A DNA stretch of 64,000 nucleotides, from the NCBI RefSeq assembly GCF_016405855.1, contig NZ_JAEFCA010000010.1:1-64000 (forward strand). Reading direction: 5' to 3'. The notes beneath the pieces were generated by a model. It did no database searches. It was not told the origin of the DNA and saw nothing but the letters and a program-made list of their open reading frames with translations. This document shows, piece after piece, positions 24,623-32,240 of the stretch. The DNA comes from Flavobacterium sp. IB48 (GTDB lineage: Bacteria > Bacteroidota > Bacteroidia > Flavobacteriales > Flavobacteriaceae). Each line of letters begins with the position of its first letter. The stretch's first letter is position 1. The position numbers and the translations under genes were made by a program.

Positions 24623-25564
24623 TTAATACCAAGAAAGAGGAATTTCATGCCAAGCATTTACTACATAAATCTTGAAATTTCCTGAAACTTCAAAGTTTTG
24701 ATACCAAGTTTGCTCACCATAAGGCGCTTTTGGAGTCCAAGTAGCCAATAGAAACGTTTTACTTCCAGACACCGAACTATCCATAACTAATGATGCATTC
24801 CAAAACAAAGAATTTGCAGATATATTGCTACCATCTACTTGCATAGGAGTTGATTCTGTTTTCCATGTACATCTCCAAGTTGAACATGAACGATATTGCA
24901 TTAATGATCTTAAAAACATTTTACTTGAATAAACAACATTATTTAAAAGAACTGTCTCATTATACAAATCCAATACATGTCTATACCTCATTCCTGGCAC
25001 ATTAAAACTACCTTCGTCTGTAACAAATGTTTTAATTCTATTTTCATTTGGAATAACATATCTACTTGTTAAATCTTTAGTAGATTTCGAAACACTTAAT
25101 AATTGACCATAAACTACTAAATTTTCTTTAATACTAATAAGTTCCTTTGGACTCTTATTAATTTCATTCTCTGATAGAATATAGAAATCACGCCCATTAA
25201 GCCACAATACCTTACCCCCAATTTTAACTTTTGATTCAGTATTTAGAACTGCTTCTAATGCATCTGAATAAATAACTCTTGTTTCTGAAAGAACATCGTC
25301 TTCCATAGCAGTTGATTCATCAGAAACTTTTGATAATGAATTTACTCCTTTCGAAGTAATCCAGTCCTGAAGACCCTTACTATCTAGTAAAGCAAGATCT
25401 GAGTATTCTTTAATAAAAGACTCTTCATTTTTAAATGATAACATTTTACCATCTAAAACTGAAGCTGAAGTTTCTTTTGAAGAAGCAACATCTTGATTTA
25501 CCTGATCTTCGCTACTACATGACAAAATAGTAAGCCCTAAAAATAATGTAATTAATTTTTTCAT
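24623..25564 (-). CDS. Lipoprotein of unknown function
   Basis: A 313-aa lipoprotein with the lipobox LTILSC and Cys16. The region after the anchor is polar. The C-terminal third is beta-rich and aromatic (WYQNFEVSGNFKIYVV...HEIPLSWY) with a CSTWRC cysteine pair. I do not recognise a family. The gene has a flavobacterial promoter (TAATTTTG on the minus strand) preceded at exactly 21 nt by a palindromic element shared with the promoter at 9478-9522. Confidence 0.8.
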   Translation of the reverse strand: MKKLITLFLGLTILSCSSEDQVNQDVASSKETSASVLDGKMLSFKNEESFIKEYSDLALLDSKGLQDWITSKGVNSLSKVSDESTAMEDDVLSETRVIYSDALEAVLNTESKVKIGGKVLWLNGRDFYILSENEINKSPKELISIKENLVVYGQLLSVSKSTKDLTSRYVIPNENRIKTFVTDEGSFNVPGMRYRHVLDLYNETVLLNNVVYSSKMFLRSLMQYRSCSTWRCTWKTESTPMQVDGSNISANSLFWNASLVMDSSVSGSKTFLLATWTPKAPYGEQTWYQNFEVSGNFKIYVVNAWHEIPLSWY

Positions 25565-25589
25565 TTTGTAAATTTTAATATTATTCTTT

Positions 25590-25634
25590 CAAAATTAAAA
25601 CCAAAAGAAATAAATTCCTTACGTCATTCCGTAA
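25590..25634 (-). promoter_or_regulatory. Palindromic site plus -7 element (second copy)
   Basis: Minus-strand reading: TTACGGAATGACGTAA (25634-25619), then 21 nt, then TAATTTTG (25597-25590). It matches the element at 9478-9522 in 16 of 20 bases (including the trailing GGA) and in spacing. Confidence 0.55.
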
Positions 25635-25747
25635 AACACAATAATAATTCTTACAATAAATACAACTAACTAATAAACAATACCTAAGCAAAAAAACTTT
25701 AACATATCATCAATTGCAACAAACCTATACAGCTTTGGATATTACAT

Positions 25748-25791
25748 AAAAAAAAGACCTCGAAATATTGATTTCGAGGTCTTTTTTTTAT
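25748..25791 (-). terminator. Terminator after the FKBP lipoprotein gene
   Basis: AAAGACCTCGAAAT and ATTTCGAGGTCTTT form a long stem with A and T runs on either side. Confidence 0.9.
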
Positions 25792-25803
25792 GTAAATCTT
25801 ATT

Positions 25804-26985
25804 TTAATTTTTCTGATAAGGATATGTTTTATCAAGATGAATTCTCAAACGTCCTGGTGCTGTATAATCCTCAGGAACAAACTTACGAGGATTTGTTATA
25901 GACTCAGGCTTAGTTGGATCTGTAAGTGCTCCAGTTGGTCTTCTTGGAATAGCCCAAATTTCTGTTTCGTCTACATTTGGTGTATCGGGATTATCCACTA
26001 CTGGATTGTAAGGGTAGTACAAACTAATACCATAATTAAAAGGCTCTCCATTTAATATTCCCCAACCAATCTGATCACTAGGTTTTGAAATTTCAAATCT
26101 CGTCGTATAACCATCTCCATCGTCATCAAAATCCATGAAATCAGGAATTCCGTCTCCATCTGTATCGTCTATTAACTCTTTTGGCAAATTAGGATATCTG
26201 TCAGTATCTCTTTGATCATATAAATATCCATCACCATTAATATCTTCTAGATAAGATGGCACACCATCACCTACTGTAGCTTGTGAAGAAGAACTATACT
26301 CAAGATCAGATCGTTTTAAAGCTAATAATTTAAAACTAAATACTAAAGGCGAATACGCAGGAATACCTTCTGGCGGATTACCATAATACCCTAAACCTGA
26401 AGGCAGAAACATTACTCCTGCTCCATAATCCTTATAACTAAAAGTCCCATCATCGCCAGTTGGATTACGGATTCCTACTTTAAATTGCGGCATAATTTCT
26501 CCCCAACCATCTATAACTGGCCCTGCAACGTAAATATTTAAATTAAAATTACGCGCCAAGCCGTAGGAGCTATCAAATTGAGTACCATTTAAAAAACTTC
26601 CTGTATATGAAACGGTAACTTCATCAAAATTACATGGAGCATCACCAATACCTTTATTTAAGGATAAATAATAAACTTTATAATTTACATCATGATTGTA
26701 AACGGGTCTAATTTGTAAAGGATACTCTTTCTGATCCCAAATCGAAACTTGAGTTCCTCCAGCAGGAATTTTTTCTATTTTAACATCAAAAGTAGTCTTA
26801 TCTACAACAATATAATTAGTCTTTAAAAATTTCTCAATCGAATCATTATCTGCCTTATACTGCTCTGCATAATCTCTTAAAGGAACAACCACTACATTAT
26901 CGTCATCATTTTTATTACAAGAAACGATGGCAAGGCCAGCAAGTAACAAAACAAAATAATATTTAAATTTATTCATTATTATCAT
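25804..26985 (-). CDS. FKBP-type peptidyl-prolyl isomerase lipoprotein with calcium-type repeats
   Basis: A 393-aa lipoprotein (LAGLAIVSC; Cys23, or Cys20 if it starts at the second ATG, 26976). A central FKBP domain (about 115-230) has VTVSYTGSFLNGTQFDSS and VMFLPSGLGYYGN. The C-terminal part has thrombospondin type 3-like DxDGD repeats (DINGDGYLYD, DDTDGDGIPDFMDFDDDGDG), typically calcium binding. It is probably a periplasmic or surface folding helper. The combination is frequent in Flavobacteriia. Confidence 0.92.
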   Translation of the reverse strand: MIIMNKFKYYFVLLLAGLAIVSCNKNDDDNVVVVPLRDYAEQYKADNDSIEKFLKTNYIVVDKTTFDVKIEKIPAGGTQVSIWDQKEYPLQIRPVYNHDVNYKVYYLSLNKGIGDAPCNFDEVTVSYTGSFLNGTQFDSSYGLARNFNLNIYVAGPVIDGWGEIMPQFKVGIRNPTGDDGTFSYKDYGAGVMFLPSGLGYYGNPPEGIPAYSPLVFSFKLLALKRSDLEYSSSSQATVGDGVPSYLEDINGDGYLYDQRDTDRYPNLPKELIDDTDGDGIPDFMDFDDDGDGYTTRFEISKPSDQIGWGILNGEPFNYGISLYYPYNPVVDNPDTPNVDETEIWAIPRRPTGALTDPTKPESITNPRKFVPEDYTAPGRLRIHLDKTYPYQKN

Positions 26986-27055
26986 TTTTTTAGGTGCGCA
27001 AGATACAATATTGATTTATTTTTGTAAAGAATTTAACTTGGATTTTAGAAAAATT

Positions 27056-27454
27056 ATGAGAATAGATAAATACTTGTGGTGCGTTCGTTATTACAAGACC
27101 AGAAACATGGTTACTGAAGCTTGCAAAAAGAATCAGATCACTGTAAATGGGCAAGTTGCAAAACCTTCAAAAGAAGTTTTTCCTACAGACCGAATCACCT
27201 TTAGAAAAGATCAAATTACACAAATTATAACGGTTTTAGATATTCCGCAAAATCGAGTTGGCGCAAAATTGGTAGATATTTATCAAAAAAACGAAACTCC
27301 ACCAGAAGCTTTTGCCCATTTAGAGATGTTAAAACTATCTAAAGAACATTCTAGAAGAACTGGTGCCGGACGTCCAACTAAAAAAGACCGAAGAGACATT
27401 GACGATTACGGAGATGATGTTCATGAAGATGATGAAGACCATGACGATCTCTAA
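27056..27454 (+). CDS. S4-domain RNA-binding protein (Hsp15-like)
   Basis: A 132-aa protein with an N-terminal S4 domain (RIDKYLWCVRYYKTRNMVTEACKKNQITVNGQ) and an acidic, His- and Asp-rich tail. Hsp15 homologues rescue stalled 50S subunits. Start 27056 is chosen because a -7 element (TATTTTTG, 27017-27024) lies just upstream; the alternative TTG at 27011 would begin within that promoter. Confidence 0.88.
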   Translation: MRIDKYLWCVRYYKTRNMVTEACKKNQITVNGQVAKPSKEVFPTDRITFRKDQITQIITVLDIPQNRVGAKLVDIYQKNETPPEAFAHLEMLKLSKEHSRRTGAGRPTKKDRRDIDDYGDDVHEDDEDHDDL

Positions 27455-27461
27455 ATAGTAA

Positions 27462-27494
27462 TTGCAATAAAAAATAGGACTTTCAATAAATTTG
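27462..27494 (+). promoter_or_regulatory. Promoter of the phosphoribosyltransferase gene
   Basis: TTG at 27462-27464, a 22-base spacer and TAAATTTG at 27487-27494, with the ATG at 27517. Confidence 0.6.
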
Positions 27495-27516
27495 TACATT
27501 AGCAAAAAAATATATC

Positions 27517-28017
27517 ATGAGCAACAATATAATCTTAACTAATCAAGAAATCGAACATAAAATAAAACGTATCGCTTATCAAATTTACGAGACTTTTGTA
27601 GACGAAGAAGAAGTTGTTATTGCAGGAATTGCTTCTAACGGATTTGTTTTTGCCGAAAAAGTTGCTTCGGCACTTAGCAGCATCTCTACCCTAAAGGTTT
27701 CAATCTGCGAAGTAAAAATAAACAAACAAAATCCGCAAGAAGCGATACAAACTTCATTAAGCACTGAAGAATACAAAAACAAAGGGTTAGTTCTGGTTGA
27801 TGATGTCTTAAACTCAGGAACTACATTAATCTATGCTGTTCGTCATTTCTTAGACGTTCCGCTTAAAAAATTCAAAACAGCTGTACTTGTTGATCGAAAT
27901 CATAAAAAATATCCAGTAAAAGCAGATTTTAAAGGAATCTCGCTTTCAACTTCTTTATTAGAGCATGTCCAAGTAGTTTTCAATTCAGAAAATGGCGATT
28001 ATGCTTCTTTAAGCTAA
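27517..28017 (+). CDS. Phosphoribosyltransferase-family protein
   Basis: A 166-aa type I phosphoribosyltransferase. The PRPP-binding motif is GLVLVDDVLNSGTTL (about 90-104), and a pyrophosphate-loop-like segment IAGIASNGFVFAEKVA precedes it. Similarity is to PyrR- and Hpt-like proteins. The base acted on cannot be told from sequence; a uracil-type PyrR role is one option. Its 3' end overlaps the facing aroK gene by 9 bp. Confidence 0.88.
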   Translation: MSNNIILTNQEIEHKIKRIAYQIYETFVDEEEVVIAGIASNGFVFAEKVASALSSISTLKVSICEVKINKQNPQEAIQTSLSTEEYKNKGLVLVDDVLNSGTTLIYAVRHFLDVPLKKFKTAVLVDRNHKKYPVKADFKGISLSTSLLEHVQVVFNSENGDYASLS

Positions 28018-28527
28018 TATTTCTAAAATATCCTGAACCGTTTCTTCGACAGATTTATCATCAACTGAAACTTTATGTTTTGCCTGATTGTAATAATAAC
28101 TTCTGTCGAATAAATGTTTCGCGACAAACTCTTTCATTTCTTCCTCATTCATATTAGCAATCAAAGGGCGTTTGCTTTTGTTATGCACCAATCTATTATA
28201 TAAGGTATCAATTGATGCTTTTAAATATATAGAAGTAACATCGTCTCCTTTTAACAATTCATGATTATTAGCATAACATGGAGTACCTCCTCCAAGACCT
28301 ATAATATTATTATCTGAAGATTCTAGCAATTCGACGAACATTTGGTGCTCTAATTTTCGAAAATGCACTTCTCCATGCTTCTCAAAAATCTCATTTATGG
28401 ATAAATTTGCTCTTTCTTCGATGCATTTATCTAAATCTAAGAACGGAATATTTGTAATTTTTGACAAATTTTGGGCAATAGTAGACTTTCCGCAGCCCAT
28501 ATAACCTAACAACACAATTTTTTTCAT
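28009..28527 (-). CDS. aroK: Shikimate kinase
   Basis: A 172-aa P-loop kinase phosphorylating shikimate in aromatic amino-acid synthesis. It shows Walker A LLGYMGCGKST, the substrate-binding FLDLDKCIEE (the DxD Asp pair) and HFRKLE, GLGGGTPCY, and the lid Arg in SKRPLIANM. The length is normal. It is convergent with the phosphoribosyltransferase gene, with a 9-bp overlap. Confidence 0.96.
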   Translation of the reverse strand: MKKIVLLGYMGCGKSTIAQNLSKITNIPFLDLDKCIEERANLSINEIFEKHGEVHFRKLEHQMFVELLESSDNNIIGLGGGTPCYANNHELLKGDDVTSIYLKASIDTLYNRLVHNKSKRPLIANMNEEEMKEFVAKHLFDRSYYYNQAKHKVSVDDKSVEETVQDILEILA

Positions 28528-28598
28528 ATTAATAAAACCTTATAAACTAAGCATTTGAGAATTTTTCTAAAAAAAAGACAAATTTATGATAAAATAGC

Positions 28599-28630
28599 TT
28601 GGAAACTTCAAAAAAAACTCCTTATATTTG
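28599..28630 (+). promoter_or_regulatory. tRNA promoter
   Basis: TTG at 28599-28601, a 21-base spacer and TATATTTG at 28623-28630, 23 bases before the tRNA-Lys. Confidence 0.7.
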
Positions 28631-28653
28631 CACCCGCATTCAAGAAATTAAAT

Positions 28654-28726
28654 GACTCGATAGCTCAGTCGGTAGAGCACATCACTTTTAATGATGGGGT
28701 CCTGGGTTCGAGCCCCAGTCGGGTCA
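28654..28726 (+). tRNA. tRNA-Lys (anticodon TTT)
   Basis: 73 nt. The acceptor stem pairs GACTCGA with TCGGGTC, the D-arm is GCTC...GAGC, the anticodon stem CATCA/TGATG encloses CTTTTAA with anticodon TTT, and the T-arm is CTGGG-TTCGAGC-CCCAG. It is identical to the copy at 30304-30376. Confidence 0.98.
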
Positions 28727-28728
28727 CA

Positions 28729-28763
28729 AAAGGTCGGGTAATTTATTTTACTCGACCTTTTTT
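28729..28763 (+). terminator. Hairpin after the first tRNA-Lys
   Basis: AAAGGTCGGGTAA and TTACTCGACCTTTTTT pair (one G-T) and end in a T-run. A related hairpin follows the second tRNA-Lys. Confidence 0.75.
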
Positions 28764-28770
28764 CTTTTGA

Positions 28771-28853
28771 GGCCATGTGGAGAAACGGTAGACTCGCCAT
28801 CTTGAGGGGGTGGTGCTCGTAAGGGCGTGAGGGTTCAAATCCCTCCATGGTCA
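28771..28853 (+). tRNA. tRNA-Leu (anticodon GAG)
   Basis: 83 nt with a long variable arm. Acceptor stem GGCCATG/CATGGTC contains one G-T pair. Anticodon stem CCATC/GGTGG encloses TTGAGGG, anticodon GAG. T-arm GAGGG-TTCAAAT-CCCTC. Confidence 0.95.
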
Positions 28854-28857
28854 CTTA

Positions 28858-28897
28858 AAGCGGAAATCTTTATTAGTTAAAGATTTCCGCTTTTTTT
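28858..28897 (+). terminator. Terminator after tRNA-Leu
   Basis: AAAGCGGAAATCTTT and AAAGATTTCCGCTTT form a perfect 15-bp stem followed by T. Confidence 0.9.
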
Positions 28898-28995
28898 ATT
28901 TCAAAATCTTTGCTTAGCTCATTATTAAAACCATCTCAAAAATCAATTATATTTACATCAATTAAACCAAAATCAAAAATAACCAAAGTAAATAT

Positions 28996-30144
28996 ATGAA
29001 GTTAACATACACATTATCTGTCATATTATTTTTCATCTTATATTCTTGCCAAAAAAATAACGACAAAAAACTAGAAAAAGATTTACTTGGTGAATGGAGC
29101 TACATCAAAACAGATGACCAGCGAAAACCACAAACAAAAAACAACTCCAACATTCCTCCTCCGCCGCCGCCATTTGGCTTACCTAAAGAAGGATATATCT
29201 TTTTAGAAAACAATATAGCCGAAAACAAATCTGGTTATTTCAAAAGAATTGATGCCACAGAAAGAGAAAATAGAAAGACATTTTTTTTAGGGACTAAAAC
29301 TAAATATAAAGTTGAAAATGACAGTTTAAAAATTTTCAACCTAGGAAACAAAACTTGGGAGAACCAGAAATTAAGTTCGATAGTAGGAGACACATTAACT
29401 ACAAAAATAGGCGATAGCATATTTGCAAAATACGCGAGAACAAAATACAAAATCAATCCAAATGAAAATTATGACAAAATCATAGTTTCTTCTTCAGGAT
29501 GCTATGGCTCCTGCCCTATTTTAAATATAAGCATCGACAACAATGGCAATATCATTTATTATGGCCAAGAGTACAACACACAAAATGGTCTTTTCAATTC
29601 TAAAATTACCAAAAGTCAGTATCAAGAGATTCAAACCAATTTCAAAAAAGCCAATATAACAAATCTTGAAGATAATTACGAAGGAAGTTGGACTGACGAC
29701 GAAACTGTTACTATAACATTTATAAAAAACAACAAAATCATTAAAACAATCCGTGATTACGGAAGACAATCACCCACTGCATTAATTTGGGCATATACAC
29801 CCGTTCGATATTTATACCAACAAATAAAACTGACCCCATTAAAAACAGAAAAAAAATTATTTCCAATATGGAGAATCAGTTTCAGAAAAGGAAATCAGAT
29901 TTGTGATTTAACAAAATCAGAAAGCTACTATTTATTTACAGAAATTCTCAAAGGTAAAGAAACAAACGATCCTTTTGAGCACAAATACCATATCGAATTC
30001 TGGAATAATCAAGACAAAAAAGAAATAATTTATACCGATGGAAGATATTTCAAATCCAAAGACAAAACAATTGATATTGGATACAACTTCTTGACGCTAA
30101 ACAATTTCACCACAAAATTTAGACTCCAAGACAAATACGATTAA
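28996..30144 (+). CDS. Lipoprotein with DUF6438-like domain
   Basis: A 382-aa lipoprotein (FFILYSC, Cys18). A Pro-rich turn follows the anchor (SNIPPPPPPFG). The middle domain (about 150-275) begins IIVSSSGCYGSCPILNISI, the Cys-containing signature of DUF6438-type proteins, and is followed by a beta-rich C-terminus. Function is unknown. It sits alone between tRNA-Leu and the second tRNA-Lys, flanked by duplicated tRNA sequence. Confidence 0.75.
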   Translation: MKLTYTLSVILFFILYSCQKNNDKKLEKDLLGEWSYIKTDDQRKPQTKNNSNIPPPPPPFGLPKEGYIFLENNIAENKSGYFKRIDATERENRKTFFLGTKTKYKVENDSLKIFNLGNKTWENQKLSSIVGDTLTTKIGDSIFAKYARTKYKINPNENYDKIIVSSSGCYGSCPILNISIDNNGNIIYYGQEYNTQNGLFNSKITKSQYQEIQTNFKKANITNLEDNYEGSWTDDETVTITFIKNNKIIKTIRDYGRQSPTALIWAYTPVRYLYQQIKLTPLKTEKKLFPIWRISFRKGNQICDLTKSESYYLFTEILKGKETNDPFEHKYHIEFWNNQDKKEIIYTDGRYFKSKDKTIDIGYNFLTLNNFTTKFRLQDKYD

Positions 30145-30252
30145 AAAAGATCTTACTTTTCATTTCATTAAAAACAAGATTTTTTATTTCACTATAAAAC
30201 AACACCTTACTTATTTTTATAAACTTTATTTCAAAATTCATTCAAAAAAGAC

Positions 30253-30282
30253 TTGTCAAGCTAAATAAAGTCCTTATATTTG
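30253..30282 (+). promoter_or_regulatory. Promoter of the second tRNA-Lys
   Basis: TTG at 30253-30255, a 19-base spacer and TATATTTG at 30275-30282. The region from the -7 element to the tRNA resembles the first copy. Confidence 0.65.
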
Positions 30283-30303
30283 CACCCTCATTGAAGAAAT
30301 GAA

Positions 30304-30376
30304 GACTCGATAGCTCAGTCGGTAGAGCACATCACTTTTAATGATGGGGTCCTGGGTTCGAGCCCCAGTCGGGTCA
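30304..30376 (+). tRNA. tRNA-Lys (anticodon TTT), second copy
   Basis: The 73-nt sequence is identical to 28654-28726. Flanking bases are similar too: TTATATTTGCACCC upstream and CACAAAAGGTC downstream. Confidence 0.98.
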
Positions 30377-30378
30377 CA

Positions 30379-30411
30379 AAAGGTCAAGTAATTATTTTAC
30401 TTGGCCTTTTT
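30379..30411 (+). terminator. Hairpin after the second tRNA-Lys
   Basis: AAAGGTCAAGTAA and TTACTTGGCCTTTTTT pair with one G-T; it is a diverged copy of the hairpin at 28729-28763. Confidence 0.75.
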
Positions 30412-30582
30412 TGTTTTCCTCCTATTCCAATCCTTAAAAGTAGATTTAAAAAATCTTTTAATTTCTCTAACTGAATTGCCTCATTTTTTGTCGCATAATA
30501 AAAAAAAGAAATTCTCTTACAAAATAAAAACTTTCTTAAATTCGTCTTGAAATAATTAAATTACTAATCCCAAATTAGTTTT

Positions 30583-31083
30583 ATGAAAAACCTACTATTC
30601 GCATCACTTATGATGATGACATGCTCTATCTGGGCACAATCTGCAACGGGCTATTTTGACAAAGCCATGAAAAAAGCTGAAGCCGGCAACACAAAAGGCG
30701 CAATTGCCGATTACAACAAAGCGATTCAAATGAGCCCTAAATTTGTTGAAGCTTATCAGAATCGCGGTGTCGCAAAATTCAAACTAAACGATCTCAAAGG
30801 AGCTCAAGCCGATTTTAGCAAAACAATTGAGCTAGACAACATGAATGCCGATGCTTTTACTGGCAGAGCCAATGTTAACTACAAATTACAAAAGTATCAA
30901 GAAACAATTGATGACTGCACCTCTTCATTAGGTTTAAATCCAAAAGATTACATTGCTTATAATCTAAGAGGTTTAGCATATAGCAGCATTGGCGATAAAA
31001 AAAAGTCATGCGAAGATTTTACAAAAGCTATTGAATTAGGAAGTCAGAGCGCTGCAAAAAACAGAGCAACTTTCTGCAAATAG
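30583..31083 (+). CDS. Exported TPR protein
   Basis: A 166-aa protein with a signal peptide (MKNLLFASLMMMTCSIWAQ-SA). About four tetratricopeptide repeats fill the rest (consensus residues in AIADYNKAIQMSPKFVEAYQNRGVAKFKLNDLKGA). It is a protein-protein interaction scaffold, likely periplasmic or secreted. No partner is shown. A strong terminator follows. Confidence 0.88.
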   Translation: MKNLLFASLMMMTCSIWAQSATGYFDKAMKKAEAGNTKGAIADYNKAIQMSPKFVEAYQNRGVAKFKLNDLKGAQADFSKTIELDNMNADAFTGRANVNYKLQKYQETIDDCTSSLGLNPKDYIAYNLRGLAYSSIGDKKKSCEDFTKAIELGSQSAAKNRATFCK

Positions 31084-31100
31084 TACAAAACTAAAAAATA

Positions 31101-31147
31101 CGAACAGCCTGTTAAGATTTCTTAATCTAGCAGGCTGTTCTGTTTTT
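31101..31147 (+). terminator. Terminator after the TPR gene
   Basis: GAACAGCCTG...CAGGCTGTTC (10-bp stem) followed by TGTTTTT. Confidence 0.85.
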
Positions 31148-31273
31148 ATCAAAGTAATATATTTCTTAAGAAAAAATTACCTGATTTTAGGTAAAAAATA
31201 TATTATTAATACGTAAACCTCTAATTCTCTATCTTTTTAATCTAGTTTTAATGCCGAGTATAAGATTTTATTT

Positions 31274-31281
31274 TACATTTG
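31274..31281 (+). promoter_or_regulatory. -7 element for the CarH-like gene
   Basis: TACATTTG lies 18 bases before the ATG. No clear TTG is seen at the normal distance, which would fit a promoter needing an activator. Confidence 0.45.
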
Positions 31282-31299
31282 TTGACTTAATCGCGAAAA

Positions 31300-32199
31300 A
31301 TGATAAACAATATTAAAACTGTTTTCAGCATTAAAGATCTTGAGAACTTATCTGGAATAAAAGCGCATACCATACGCATCTGGGAAAAGAGATACAACAT
31401 CCTTGAACCAATGCGAACCGATACTAATATTAGATTTTACAATCTTCATAACCTGCAGAAACTATTAAATATTACGTTACTGCACGAATACGGTTATAAG
31501 ATTTCTAAAATCGCAACATATCCTGAAGAAAAAATACCGCAACTGGTACGCGAAATAATTTCGAAGAAAAATTCTCAAAACTATGCCATTACTTCTTTCA
31601 AAATGGCAATGATGAACTTTGACCAAGAGTTATTCTTCAATACATTTGATTGGCTTATTACAGAGAAAACATTTAAAGAAGTTTTTAAAGATCATTTTTT
31701 ACCTCTTTTAAAAGAGCTAGGATTATTATGGCAATCTGAAACAATCACGCCTGCAAATGAACATTTTATGAGTCATTTAATCAAGCAGAAAATATTGATT
31801 TATACAGAAAGTCTTCAAATTAGAAAGCCAATCAAAACCGATCGAATTTTTGTTTTATCACTTCCGTTAAACGAAATTCATCAAATCGGATTACTATACT
31901 TGCAATACGAAATCCTTGACAAAGGTTACAAAACCATTTATTTGGGAGAAAGTATGCCTATTGAAAACTTACAGGATTTAACGAAACATTTTGAAAACAT
32001 TACATTCATCTCTTTCATGACCGTTCAGCCAGACAGAAGCGTAATTAATCAATATGTAAAATCAATGGGACAGAAATTATTACAGAAAAACAATGAAATC
32101 TGGCTTATGGGTAAAATGGTTGAATACATAGATGAAAAGGTTCTAACAGACAGAATTCGAGTTTTTGATTCAATCGAAGAAACTATTAATATGCTATAA
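31300..32199 (+). CDS. MerR-type regulator with B12-binding domain (CarH-like)
   Basis: A 299-aa regulator. The N-terminal MerR helix-turn-helix (about 8-70) has SIKDLENLSGIKAHTIRIWEKRYNI. A helical domain then shows Trp144, nine residues, Glu154-His155 (the Wx9EH motif), followed by a Rossmann-like domain with Glu192-x-His194-xx-Gly197 (ExHxxG, the cobalt-ligand motif). In CarH photoreceptors these bind adenosylcobalamin: a dark tetramer represses carotenoid genes and light releases it. crtI starts 39 nt downstream, and crtB, crtZ and a photolyase follow, supporting light control of pigment and repair. Motifs are seen; light response is inferred. Confidence 0.9.
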   Translation: MINNIKTVFSIKDLENLSGIKAHTIRIWEKRYNILEPMRTDTNIRFYNLHNLQKLLNITLLHEYGYKISKIATYPEEKIPQLVREIISKKNSQNYAITSFKMAMMNFDQELFFNTFDWLITEKTFKEVFKDHFLPLLKELGLLWQSETITPANEHFMSHLIKQKILIYTESLQIRKPIKTDRIFVLSLPLNEIHQIGLLYLQYEILDKGYKTIYLGESMPIENLQDLTKHFENITFISFMTVQPDRSVINQYVKSMGQKLLQKNNEIWLMGKMVEYIDEKVLTDRIRVFDSIEETINML

Positions 32200-32222
32200 T
32201 TTATTTTTGTTTAAGTTTTTCT

Positions 32223-32240
32223 TATATTTGTTAAACAAAT
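32223..32240 (+). promoter_or_regulatory. crtI -7 element inside a 15-bp palindrome
   Basis: TATATTTG (32223-32230) is followed at once by the rest of the palindrome ATTTGTT-A-AACAAAT (32226-32240), which runs into the crtI start codon at 32239. It is a candidate operator for the CarH-like regulator and implies a very short leader. Confidence 0.45.

Noticed and set aside
28555..28854. Open frames over the tRNA-Lys and tRNA-Leu genes
   Set aside because: They are chance readings of clear tRNA genes and their terminators.
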